From: Qipengyuania sp. HL-TH1
Lineage (GTDB): Bacteria > Pseudomonadota > Alphaproteobacteria > Sphingomonadales > Sphingomonadaceae
Assembly: GCF_036365825.1 (NCBI RefSeq)
Contig: NZ_CP142675.1
Span: 1,922,001-1,986,000, forward strand
DNA: 64,000 bases
Direction: 5' to 3'
The translations under genes were made by a program, and so were the position numbers. Below, piece by piece: positions 54,759 to 63,578 of this stretch (its first letter is position 1; the number at the start of each line of letters is the position of its first letter). The notes beneath the pieces are model-generated. The model was not told where the DNA came from and did not search any database. It worked only from the letters and a program-made list of their open reading frames with translations.

Positions 54759-56390
54759 CTAGGGTTTCGCAGGTGCCTCGCAGCGAAAGCTGCTCGCCGC
54801 ATCGGTCGATCCGACCCCGCGATACACTGCCCTCTGCGGCCACGGGCATAGGGGGCGCTGCATGGTGATTTTTCCCGAACGATCGTCCGCAAACCGCGTC
54901 GCTGTGATGCGGTCGGGCGCTTCGTCTTCCTCCGCCCAGGCGATCAGCGCAGAAAAAAGGTCGTTCTGCGGATCGAACGATGGCGGACGCGGCGGGATGC
55001 CCAGCGTGGAGTTGAAGGCATCGGGTCCGGTACCCCCGCCGCAATGCATCATGCCCGGGGCCATGAACAGCCGCGCATTCTCGGCCAGGGCACTCGAACT
55101 ACCCATCCTTGCGGCATGCCGTTCGAAAAAATCGACCGACTGGCCGGGCGGTACCAGCGTATCGGCGAGGCCGTGGAAGACGATCAGCTTGCCGCCGCGC
55201 GCGGCGTAGTTCGCCAGGCTGCCGCGTGTCGCATCATTGACGATCTTGTCGAGACTTTGATCCACCGACGACATGTCGCGGTCGAAATCGAAATCTCTCC
55301 AGTCCCATTCCGCGCCGAACACCCATTTGAACAGGCCGCCGAAGGCCGGCTGATGGTTGACCGGCTTCTGCAGGAAGGACCAGCCGAACGCATCGGGCAT
55401 TTCGCTGCCCGGTAGCCAGCCGTAGAAGCTCGGCTCGCCGTCGCGCGTGGTCGGTCCGGAATAGAACGCCCGCGCCGTCTCCACCTCGCCCGCTGTCAGG
55501 CACGTATCCGACGCTGCGGCCTTGCATTGGAGGACCTGCGGATCGAACGAACAGCTCATCGGGTCCATGATGAAGCGGTCGCCCGCCAGGCCATGGCCCT
55601 GCTTCCAGCAGGCAGCGATGGCAGCGTCGTTGAGTAGTTTCAGCTTGGCGTCCGATAGAACCCGGCCGGGTTCTCGGTTCGCGGCAGCATAGTTCCACAG
55701 CACCGACGCGTGCCCCCAGGTGCGGTTCATGACCGGTGCACCGACGAGGATGCCGTCATAGTCCTGCGGATAGTACAGCGCTTCGATCAGCCCCATCTGC
55801 CCGCCGGTCGAACAGCCGGTGTAGTAGGACTTGCGCGCTTCCCTGCCGTAAAACGCCTTGGTCAGCGCCTTGCCGGTGGTCGTCATGACGTGGGTGGAAC
55901 GCCGGCCCCAGTCGCGCCACTTGCGCGGATGGCCGATCAGCGCATCGCCTTCCAGCGGGGTGGCGGGCGCCGTGCCCGCGTCGGTCGTCGCGGTCGCGAA
56001 GCCGCGCCGCAGCCCTTCGGCCATGCCCGAATATCCAAGCGTAAAGTTCCCCGCGAAGCCGCCGCTGCCATTGCCATGGAAGACCCCGGCCCAGCCGCGC
56101 GCCGGCAACCACAGCTCGACCCCGATATCGGACCCAGGTTCGGATCGCACTCGCGCGACAACGCGGCAGAACCCGGGGTAGCCGGGCACATCACCCGCGA
56201 GGGTCGTTTCGTCCGCCCTGGCAGGGACCATTATCGCGCTCTCGATGGTGGTATCCGCCAGTCTGACGTTGGAGAGCGCGGCACATCGCGCGGCGACATC
56301 ATCTTCCACCGGCTTCGCCAGCGCGGCTCCGGGGAGCGACCAGCCCAATGCGGACGCTGCAAGAATGGCGATGCGGTGGGTGCGTTTCAT
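54759..56390 (-). CDS. Tannase/feruloyl esterase-family hydrolase
   Basis: Exported serine esterase of the tannase family, which cleaves aromatic or other bulky esters. The 543-residue protein has a signal peptide (IAILAASALGWSLPGAALA) and the family's unusual Cys-Ser / Asp / His-Cys arrangement: GCSTGGQ (Cys193, Ser194), Asp in FHGLADTLVPPGQ and His-Cys in APGMMHCGGGTGP. The lid region is Cys-rich (SCSFDPQVLQCKAAASDTC), typical for calcium- and disulfide-stabilised members. GGAGAG lies 4 bases before the ATG. It is followed by a hairpin and preceded by the second MFS permease gene, 28 bases away, so permease and esterase are co-expressed. Confidence 0.9.
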   Translation of the reverse strand: MKRTHRIAILAASALGWSLPGAALAKPVEDDVAARCAALSNVRLADTTIESAIMVPARADETTLAGDVPGYPGFCRVVARVRSEPGSDIGVELWLPARGWAGVFHGNGSGGFAGNFTLGYSGMAEGLRRGFATATTDAGTAPATPLEGDALIGHPRKWRDWGRRSTHVMTTTGKALTKAFYGREARKSYYTGCSTGGQMGLIEALYYPQDYDGILVGAPVMNRTWGHASVLWNYAAANREPGRVLSDAKLKLLNDAAIAACWKQGHGLAGDRFIMDPMSCSFDPQVLQCKAAASDTCLTAGEVETARAFYSGPTTRDGEPSFYGWLPGSEMPDAFGWSFLQKPVNHQPAFGGLFKWVFGAEWDWRDFDFDRDMSSVDQSLDKIVNDATRGSLANYAARGGKLIVFHGLADTLVPPGQSVDFFERHAARMGSSSALAENARLFMAPGMMHCGGGTGPDAFNSTLGIPPRPPSFDPQNDLFSALIAWAEEDEAPDRITATRFADDRSGKITMQRPLCPWPQRAVYRGVGSTDAASSFRCEAPAKP

Positions 56391-56418
56391 GGTTCTCTCC
56401 GATATCCTCTTGCGGTGC

Positions 56419-57720
56419 TCATGCTGGGTCTGCCGCTTCCGCACGCTTGATCAGTCGGGCGAGCCAGAGGAACAGAAGTGCCCCGATGAGATACATCGGA
56501 GCAAGCGCGTAATAGGCTGTCTGCAGCGCATGTTCGCCATAGGCCGGGCGGAAGAAATCGCTCATCATTCCGACATAGGTCGGTCCCAGCCCGAGCCCGA
56601 TGAAGTTCATGACCAAAAGTAACAATGCGCCCGAAATGACGCGCCGTTCGGGCGCGACTTCGTTCTGAACGAAGGTGACCGTCGCCGAAAGGAAGAAGGA
56701 ATTAAGGAACATCGGCACTAGGAGGAAGGCGAGCGCGATTTTCCAGCTCGGCGCCCAGGCGAAGCCGATGAAGAACGGCAAGGCCAGCACCAGCGAGGCA
56801 GCGGGCACGGTGGCATAGGCCGCCTTGCTGCGCCGCGCGAAGCGATCGACGATCCGGCCCGAGGCATAAATGCCTGTGCTCATCCCGATACCCACCACCA
56901 GCGCATACCACACCGCGACATCTTCCAGAGTCATGCCCTTCTCGCGCATCAGGAACAGCACGGTGAAGTTGAGCAGGCCATAGGTGATGAAATTGCCGGC
57001 TCCACTCGCCAGCGAAGCCGTCAGCAGCAACGGGTTTCGGAAGAAGCGGAGGATGGTCGCGACAAAACCTTCGGGGCCGACCTCGGGCGCGGTCGTCACC
57101 GGCAGGCCATCCGTCTCACCGCGCTTAGGCTCGCGCACGACCCAGTAGACCACCACAGCCGTAACTACCCCGATCCCGCCAATCACGTAGAAAGGCATGC
57201 GCCAGTCGAACGCCGCGGCGAGCGATGCGCCAAAGGCGACGCCAAGCGCGGAGCCGATCGGCGGACCGAGGTTGAAAATCGCCATCGCCGTGGTCCGTCG
57301 CTCACGCGGAAAGGTGTCGGAAATGATCGCATAGGAGGGTGGAACCCCGCCCGCCTCGCCCACGCCGACCATCATACGGGCGACGACCAGCTGGCCGTAA
57401 GTGCCCGCCATACCGCATGCGGCAGTCGCCGCGCTCCAGATCGCGCATGCAGCGGAAAGGACCTTCACCCGGCTGGTACGATCCGCAAGCCAGCCGATCG
57501 GGATCGCGATAAAGCAGTAGAACAGCGCGAAGTAGAAGCCCGTAAGCAGGCCGAGCTGCCCATCGGTAATGCCGAGCCCGTCCTGGATCGGCTTGGCGAG
57601 GATCGAGATCAGCTGTCGATCGAGGAAGTTGAGCACATAGACGAAGGCAAGCATGCCCAGCGTGATCCGCGCGCTCGCAGACGACCTGGATGCCGTGTCC
57701 GTGGCAGTCGCGGCGCTCAT
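56419..57720 (-). CDS. MFS permease, spinster type (second copy)
   Basis: A 433-residue inner-membrane transporter of the same class as the one at 43664: FVYVLNFLDRQLISILAKPI after helix 1, GWLADRTSRVKVLS loop motif and ARMMVGVGEAGGVPPSYAII in helix 4. Twelve hydrophobic segments. The two copies differ widely in sequence, so they are paralogues with probably different substrates and not a recent duplication. The ATG has only a weak GAG upstream. It lies between the 3-hydroxyacyl-CoA dehydrogenase and the tannase-family gene. Confidence 0.86.
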   Translation of the reverse strand: MSAATATDTASRSSASARITLGMLAFVYVLNFLDRQLISILAKPIQDGLGITDGQLGLLTGFYFALFYCFIAIPIGWLADRTSRVKVLSAACAIWSAATAACGMAGTYGQLVVARMMVGVGEAGGVPPSYAIISDTFPRERRTTAMAIFNLGPPIGSALGVAFGASLAAAFDWRMPFYVIGGIGVVTAVVVYWVVREPKRGETDGLPVTTAPEVGPEGFVATILRFFRNPLLLTASLASGAGNFITYGLLNFTVLFLMREKGMTLEDVAVWYALVVGIGMSTGIYASGRIVDRFARRSKAAYATVPAASLVLALPFFIGFAWAPSWKIALAFLLVPMFLNSFFLSATVTFVQNEVAPERRVISGALLLLVMNFIGLGLGPTYVGMMSDFFRPAYGEHALQTAYYALAPMYLIGALLFLWLARLIKRAEAADPA

Positions 57721-57779
57721 GAAAGGCACTCGCAGGGCGTGTAGGTTCGGTTCATCGTCTCGTCCTCTCCAGCTCGGTA

Positions 57780-58628
57780 TTATTGGCTCTCTTCCAGCCA
57801 GCCGGGATTTCCCCGACCGCCACCATACCCCGCGGCGACCCGCTGTCTGAGCAGAGCAGGCGGGCGGAATCTTTCGCCATAGGCATCGTGCAGTATGTCC
57901 TGCACTTGCAGACAAAGATCGGATGTCACGACGTCCATCATCGCGAATGGACCGATCGGATGGCCGAGGCCGAGGCGACATGCGGTGTCGAGATCGGCGG
58001 GGCCGGCGACGCCCTCTTCGACCAGTTTCACCGCCTCGATCAACATCGCGTGGAGCATGCGGTTGACCGCGAAGCCTGTGACATCCTTGATCCGCACCGG
58101 CTGTTTTCCGATGCCTTCGAGGATCGTGATCGCGTCGTCGGCGATTGCCGGTGCGGTCGCGAAAGCCGGAATAATTTCAACCAGCTTCATCCGGGAAACA
58201 GGCGAGAAGTAATGCGTGCCGAGAAAGCGCGCGCGCCGCTCGGGCCGCAAGAAGGCCGCAAGCGTGGAGATCGGCAGTGTCGAGGTATTCGACGCGATAA
58301 TGCAATCGGGCCGGCATGCCTCGTCCAGCACGCGCAGCACCTCTTCCTTGGTCTCGAGCGATTCGGGGACGGCTTCGGTCACCATCGCGCAATCGGCCAT
58401 CGCGCTTATCGAGGCGACCGGTGCGATCCGACCGAGCGCCGCCTTGGCCGCATCGCTTTCATAGAACTCCCGCGCGACGCCCTTGTCGAAGAGCGTGCGA
58501 AGCCGTTCGATGGCTCGCGAAAGCGCCTCTTCGCTGCGATCTTGTAGCAACACATCGTGGCCGGCCAGCGCGAAAACCAACGCTATCTCGGCCCCCATCA
58601 GGCCCGCGCCGACGACGCCAACCTTCAT
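57780..58628 (-). CDS. 3-hydroxyacyl-CoA dehydrogenase, 3-hydroxybutyryl-CoA type
   Basis: NAD-dependent oxidation of (S)-3-hydroxyacyl-CoA to 3-ketoacyl-CoA. The 282-residue stand-alone enzyme has the Rossmann start KVGVVGAGLMGAEIALVFAL, the catalytic region ASNTSTLPISTLAAFL and FLGTHYFSPVSRMKLVEIIP (active His), and a C-terminal domain with VTGFAVNRMLHAMLIEA and LGLGHPIGPFAMMD. All are as in HbdA/FadB proteins. Its start overlaps the acetoacetyl-CoA synthetase stop by ATGA. Together they would convert a 3-hydroxy and a 3-keto acid branch into acetyl-CoA. Confidence 0.92.
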   Translation of the reverse strand: MKVGVVGAGLMGAEIALVFALAGHDVLLQDRSEEALSRAIERLRTLFDKGVAREFYESDAAKAALGRIAPVASISAMADCAMVTEAVPESLETKEEVLRVLDEACRPDCIIASNTSTLPISTLAAFLRPERRARFLGTHYFSPVSRMKLVEIIPAFATAPAIADDAITILEGIGKQPVRIKDVTGFAVNRMLHAMLIEAVKLVEEGVAGPADLDTACRLGLGHPIGPFAMMDVVTSDLCLQVQDILHDAYGERFRPPALLRQRVAAGYGGGRGNPGWLEESQ

Positions 58629-60682
58629 GAAGTATGCTCCGCACGAACATCGGCCTCGGACCGCGCATCGCGCTGCCATGCCTGCGCCTGATCGATGTAC
58701 CATGGCAGCACCTCAGGCGTTGCGCTGGCATCGGCATTGATCACCTTGGCTGCTGGCCACCCGGCGAACAGCCGCTTGATCGGCAGTTCCTGCTTCTTGC
58801 CCGAAAGTGTGCGCGGGATACCTGGTGCGGCGATCAGCCGGTCGGGCACGAAGCGCGGCGAGAGACTCGTGCGGATTGCAGCTGAGATAGCGCCTCGCGT
58901 GTCTCCATCGACTGCCTTGCCTTCGCTCGGGACGACGAACATGACCAGCTTGCTACCCCCCTGCGTGTCTTCAAGATCGATAATCATGGAATCTGCAACG
59001 GCCGGCAGCTGCTCGACTGCAGCGTATACTTCCGCGGTCCCCATCCGCACGCCATGGCGGTTGATGGTGGCATCGCTGCGGCCCGAGATGGTGCAACTGC
59101 CATCCTCGTGAACCGTCAGCCAGTCGCCGTGACGCCAAATGCCCGGCCATTCGCCGAAGTAGGAATCGCGATACCGGCTCCCGTCGTCATCACCCCAGAA
59201 ATACAGCGGCATGTTCGGGAAGGGCTTCGTGCAGACCAGTTCGCCGACTTCCTCGATCACTGGATTGCCATGTTCGTCCCACGCCTCGACAGCGGCGCCG
59301 AGGTGGCGGCATTGCAACCGGCCCGGCGTGTCGGACAGTTGGGGATTGCCAGCCATGAAAGCGGCAGCGATCTCGGTTCCCCCGCTGACATTGCACCACC
59401 AGATGTCCGGACGCCCGAGTGCGGCGAACTGCGCGGTGCCCCAGCGTTGTACGTCCGGGGGCAAGGGCGATCCGGTGCTGCCGAGAGCGCGGATGCGTTC
59501 GACCCCGACGGTCCCCGCGATCTCGACCCCGGCCTTGCGGCAATTGGCGAAGAAGGCCGCGCCCGCGCCGAACCAGGTGACGCCCGTCCGGCTCGCGAAA
59601 TCCCACAGTCGGGTCCAGTCGGGATCGGCCTTCGTCCCGCTGGGCGATCCGTCGAACAGGCAAATGGTTGTGCCGCTCAGCAGTCCGCCGATCTGGATGT
59701 TCCACATCACCCAACCACTGGCGCTGTACCAGTGGAATCGCTCACCAAAGGTATTCGGAGCATAGCTCGGCCCGAGATCGAAATGGAGCCGCCCGGCAGC
59801 CGTCGCCAGAATCACACCGCCATGGCCGTGAACGATCGCCTTGGGCAGACCGGTGGTCCCGCTCGAATAGAGGATCCACAAGGGATGGTCGAAGGGCAGC
59901 ATGGCGGGCTCGAAACCGGCCACGGCCGCGTCGTCGCGCGCGGTGGCGGCGGCGAAGTCGACCGCGTCGGGCATGGTACGCACTGCACAGTCGCTCGGAA
60001 CCAGGTACACGGTTTCGATGCACGGGAGCTGTGCGAGGATCTCCGCCAGCGCGGCACTGCGGTCCAGGGCCTTGCCCGCGTAGAACACCCCGTCGACCGC
60101 GATCAGGGCCTTGGGCTGCGTCTGCCGCCAGCGATCGAGCACGGCGTTCGTCCCCATGTCGGGTGAACACAGCGTCCACACCGCACCCACGCTGGCGCAC
60201 GCCAGCAGACCGATGACCGCAGCTGGAATATTGGGCAGATAGGCCGCCACCCGATCGCCTGGCGCAATCCCGCGTGCGCGCAGATCGAGGGCGAGGGAGG
60301 CAGCCCGGCGACGCAATTCGGACCACTCGATCGTCTCGCTCGTGCCGCGCTCGTCCAATGCGACGATTGCAGGTTGGCCGGCCGCCTCCGCAGCATCGAC
60401 ATGGCTGAAGACATGCTGCGCATAACTGAGCGTGGCGCCATCGAACCACCGCATGTCGGGCATGGCCTCGCCGCTCAGCACCGCACTTACCGCAGTCGGC
60501 GACTGGATGCGGTCCCACTCCCAGATGCTGCGCCAAAATCCTTGGAGGTCCTCGACCGACCAACGGTGCAGTTCGTCATAGGTCGCGAAATCGATCCCCC
60601 GGGTCTCTTGCAGCCAGTCGCGATACAAGCGGATTTGTGGAACGGGCGTCGCCAGGTCGAGGCTGGTCGAGACAGAATTCAT
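58625..60682 (-). CDS. Acetoacetyl-CoA synthetase-type AMP ligase
   Basis: A 685-residue ligase of the acetoacetate-CoA ligase/acetyl-CoA synthetase branch. It has the N-terminal domain of that family (YRDWLQETRGIDFATYDELH), the motif YSSGTTGLPKAIVHGHGG, the WWCNVSGGTEIAAAFMAGNP stretch and a C-terminal GRSDATINRHGVRMGTAEVY with Lys in LSGKKQELPIKRL. The length suits acetoacetyl-CoA synthetase (about 650-670). The first start with the family N-terminus is the ATG used; a GTG 19 codons upstream is an alternative. It suggests that a 3-keto or short-chain acid is released from the substrate. Confidence 0.85.
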   Translation of the reverse strand: MNSVSTSLDLATPVPQIRLYRDWLQETRGIDFATYDELHRWSVEDLQGFWRSIWEWDRIQSPTAVSAVLSGEAMPDMRWFDGATLSYAQHVFSHVDAAEAAGQPAIVALDERGTSETIEWSELRRRAASLALDLRARGIAPGDRVAAYLPNIPAAVIGLLACASVGAVWTLCSPDMGTNAVLDRWRQTQPKALIAVDGVFYAGKALDRSAALAEILAQLPCIETVYLVPSDCAVRTMPDAVDFAAATARDDAAVAGFEPAMLPFDHPLWILYSSGTTGLPKAIVHGHGGVILATAAGRLHFDLGPSYAPNTFGERFHWYSASGWVMWNIQIGGLLSGTTICLFDGSPSGTKADPDWTRLWDFASRTGVTWFGAGAAFFANCRKAGVEIAGTVGVERIRALGSTGSPLPPDVQRWGTAQFAALGRPDIWWCNVSGGTEIAAAFMAGNPQLSDTPGRLQCRHLGAAVEAWDEHGNPVIEEVGELVCTKPFPNMPLYFWGDDDGSRYRDSYFGEWPGIWRHGDWLTVHEDGSCTISGRSDATINRHGVRMGTAEVYAAVEQLPAVADSMIIDLEDTQGGSKLVMFVVPSEGKAVDGDTRGAISAAIRTSLSPRFVPDRLIAAPGIPRTLSGKKQELPIKRLFAGWPAAKVINADASATPEVLPWYIDQAQAWQRDARSEADVRAEHTS

Positions 60683-60765
60683 CGAGAGAGGCCTTGCATC
60701 GGGAGCGGAAACGGTTGGGGGCGGAAGTATGGGCGGCACCCGGTCGGGTCGCCGCCCGCTTGAGC

Positions 60766-63429
60766 CTAAAATGCCGTGCGCAGGCTGACTGCCGCGTAGC
60801 GACCGATGGGGTTGTAAGCGCCCCCGAGCCCGTCGGTGCCGGGGAAATAGGGTGGCGTCACATCGAACAGATCGTTGATCTGCAAGCCGAGCTCGGTGCC
60901 TTCGAGGAAACTCTCTTGCGGCAGCGTCAGCGAGAGGCGCAGATCGACCGTCGTATATCCCTTCGCTTCGTAAAGCGCCGAGCCGGTCGGCGTAGCGTAG
61001 GATGCCGTGACGCCCGAACGATGATTGACGAAGTTGACGAAGGTCACCGGGCCGGCGGCGATGCCCAGCGTAGTACGCAGGGTCGCGCGCGGGATCCCGG
61101 CCTCGAGCGAATTACTCTCCGGCGAAGTAGGCGACAGGCGGTTCGAATAGTCGAGGATGTAATTGCCCGCGACCCCGCCGAACAGCGTGCCGAAACCGAC
61201 CTCGCGCCGGTAGCGCAGATCGAAGTCGATGCCGCTGGTCTTGCGGACCCCGAAATTGCCCTGCCGCAGGTCGAGGATATTGCCGATCTGAGGGACGGCG
61301 TCGAAAGTGAAGTAGAACGGCACGGTGTTTGTGATCGCGTCGCTGACCTGCGCGGCACCGGGATCGCGTATGACCCGCGTGGCGAAAGTGGGATCGCTGA
61401 ACAGCAGCGATCCAAGGCCGGAAGGCGCGCCGATCACGTCGTCGTACTTGATGTCGTAATAGGTCACGCTCGCGGTGAGGCCCGGGGCGAACAGCGGACG
61501 CAGATCGACGCCGGCGGACCAGGTACGCGCGGTTTCCGGCTCAATATCCGCATTGCCGCCATACAGCAGGATCGTGTTCACCTGCGCAGCCCCGCGCGCC
61601 GGATCGCGGGCGCCAAAGGCATCGACCAGCGCGGCTGCCGAATAATAGGAGCCAACGGTCGACCCCAGATCGCGCAGCCCTGGCGCGCGGAACGAATGAC
61701 CGTAACTGCCGCGGAAGGCCACCCCGTCGAGCGGCTCCCAGGTGAGGCCTATCTTCGGATTGGTGGTCGACCCGAAATCACTGTAATGATCATATCGGCC
61801 CGACAGCGAGAGCGTGAGGCTCTGCCCGAACGCTCCCGCGTTGCCGTACCCGATGATCGGAATGAAAAGCTCGCCGTAAACCGACTGGACATTGCGGGCG
61901 AGATCTTCCGGGAAGCCGACGCCGCCGCTCTGACCGCGTTGCATATAGGTTTCACGCCGATATTCGGCACCTACCGCGATCTTGAGGTCGCCACCTGGAA
62001 GCTGCGCGAGCGGACCATCCACCTTCACCGCGCCGATCCGTGTGCGCTGGCGATTGGTGAAGTTGGTGGGATTGTCGAGGATTGCGGCGACCACCGCCGG
62101 ATCGGTCTCGTAGCCGAACGGGTCGAGCGCGGTCGACGGCGTCGTTCCTGCAGCGGCAGCGGTCAGTGCAGTCGTATCGATGCCAGGCTGAAGCGTATCG
62201 TTCCGCGACCAGTTGTAGGTTCCGTACACACTCGCCTGGAAGTCGCCCGGCAGGTCGATGTCGACCCCGACGGTCGCGTTGCCGGTACGCACGCGATAGG
62301 TCTGGTCGAAGTGGTCGTCGCCGACCAGCCTGTCGGGCCGGAAATCGAAGTAGCCAAACACCGAACCCGTGCCCGGAGGCGCGCGGAAGTAAGGGTTGGC
62401 GGCGGTGATGAGGACGAAGGTCTGCCCGGGCAGCGCCGCCTGGACCGTATCCTTGCGGTCCGAGTAGAGCACATCCCCCCATACCGTGATGCGATCCGAC
62501 AGGTCCTGCCGCACCGAGATCAGGCCGCTATGCGCTCGGCTCTCTGGCAGAAGGTCGACGGGGCCGCGCGCATCGCAGGTGTTGACACCCGGCTCGAGGC
62601 TCGGCGCAGCGTAGATCGTGCCTGCGAACAGGTTGACGTTGGCATCGGGACACACCGTCGAGCGTGTATCGATGCCACCCTCACTGCGGAAATCGAGTGA
62701 GCGATAGTCGCGATCGGCGCCGGTAATGTTGCTGTTCTGCGGGTACTGATAGGCGAGCACGACCGAGCCCGTTCCCCAGTCTTGACCGAAGATCGCGCCT
62801 GCGTTCAAGGCATCGTAGTCATCCGCGAAACCGTAACGGAAATTGGTCTCGAGCCCCGATACGCGCTTGCGGGTGATGAAGTTGATCACGCCCGCGACCG
62901 CTTCGGACCCATAGATGGCAGAGGCACCGTCGGCGACGATTTCGACCCGCTCGACCGCCAGTTCGGGGATCAGCGGATAATCGGGGTTGGTCTGCTGCAC
63001 GCTGCCGGAAATCAGGCGATGCCCGTTCATCAGTGGCAAGGTAGCGGCTGTGGGCAGGCCCCGCAGACCAGGCGCGAAGGAACCGACTCCGCCATTGCTG
63101 ACGCGCGGCGCGGTATTGAAGCTGTTGAGCTGCGGCACGGTCGCCAGCAGTTCGGGCGTGCTCGCCGCGCCGATCTGCTTCACATCTTCGCGCGTGACGG
63201 TGATCAGGTCGGACCCGGTCGGCGGCACGCCGCGGATGCTCGTTCCGGTGACGACGATCACGTCTTCAGAACCGGCGGCCGGGGCCTCGATCTCGGTGCT
63301 TTCGAGCTGGTCTCCGCCTGGGTCTGTCTGCGCATGGGCCGTAACGGGCAGGATCAACATCGTTGCAGCCAGTGCAGAATGGCGAAGCAGACGCGCACGG
63401 CGCCGCGTAGAAATCGACCTCATCGACAT
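60766..63429 (-). CDS. TonB-dependent outer-membrane receptor (second copy, Oar/cobalamin-type plug)
   Basis: An 887-residue receptor. Signal peptide (HSALAATMLILPVTAHAQ), plug opening EDVIVVTGTSIRGVPPTGSD, plug body with VERVEIVADGASAIYGSEAV and AGVINFITRK, and a barrel ending RYAAVSLRTAF. It is of the large iron-independent class common in Sphingomonadales for plant or aromatic oligomers. Start: ATG with GGGAGAGAAAAT before it. The upstream frame to 63645 is a divergent-promoter artefact. It is divergent from the AraC-type gene, with a 149-base gap that holds repeated GCGGACA boxes, so the regulator probably controls it. Confidence 0.92.
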   Translation of the reverse strand: MSMRSISTRRRARLLRHSALAATMLILPVTAHAQTDPGGDQLESTEIEAPAAGSEDVIVVTGTSIRGVPPTGSDLITVTREDVKQIGAASTPELLATVPQLNSFNTAPRVSNGGVGSFAPGLRGLPTAATLPLMNGHRLISGSVQQTNPDYPLIPELAVERVEIVADGASAIYGSEAVAGVINFITRKRVSGLETNFRYGFADDYDALNAGAIFGQDWGTGSVVLAYQYPQNSNITGADRDYRSLDFRSEGGIDTRSTVCPDANVNLFAGTIYAAPSLEPGVNTCDARGPVDLLPESRAHSGLISVRQDLSDRITVWGDVLYSDRKDTVQAALPGQTFVLITAANPYFRAPPGTGSVFGYFDFRPDRLVGDDHFDQTYRVRTGNATVGVDIDLPGDFQASVYGTYNWSRNDTLQPGIDTTALTAAAAGTTPSTALDPFGYETDPAVVAAILDNPTNFTNRQRTRIGAVKVDGPLAQLPGGDLKIAVGAEYRRETYMQRGQSGGVGFPEDLARNVQSVYGELFIPIIGYGNAGAFGQSLTLSLSGRYDHYSDFGSTTNPKIGLTWEPLDGVAFRGSYGHSFRAPGLRDLGSTVGSYYSAAALVDAFGARDPARGAAQVNTILLYGGNADIEPETARTWSAGVDLRPLFAPGLTASVTYYDIKYDDVIGAPSGLGSLLFSDPTFATRVIRDPGAAQVSDAITNTVPFYFTFDAVPQIGNILDLRQGNFGVRKTSGIDFDLRYRREVGFGTLFGGVAGNYILDYSNRLSPTSPESNSLEAGIPRATLRTTLGIAAGPVTFVNFVNHRSGVTASYATPTGSALYEAKGYTTVDLRLSLTLPQESFLEGTELGLQINDLFDVTPPYFPGTDGLGGAYNPIGRYAAVSLRTAF

Positions 63430-63527
63430 ATTTTCTCTCCCATCGTGGTCGCGGACATCGCCGCGGCCGGACTTTGCCGGCTTGATGGGATGCTTATGGT
63501 CTGGCAGGCGCCTGCGTAAGCGCACGA

Positions 63528-63576
63528 GCGGACAACTCTGTGTCATTTGCGGACATGGTGAGGGGAGGAGCGGACA
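63528..63576. promoter_or_regulatory. Three GCGGACA boxes at 21-base spacing: candidate AraC-type operator
   Basis: GCGGACA starts at 63528, 63549 and 63570, exactly 21 bases apart (two helical turns), all in the same orientation; a fourth copy lies at 63451 nearer the TonB gene. Direct half-sites at this spacing are typical for AraC-family binding. The last box ends 2 bases before the regulator's ATG, so autoregulation is likely. Confidence 0.6.
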
Positions 63577-63578
63577 GG

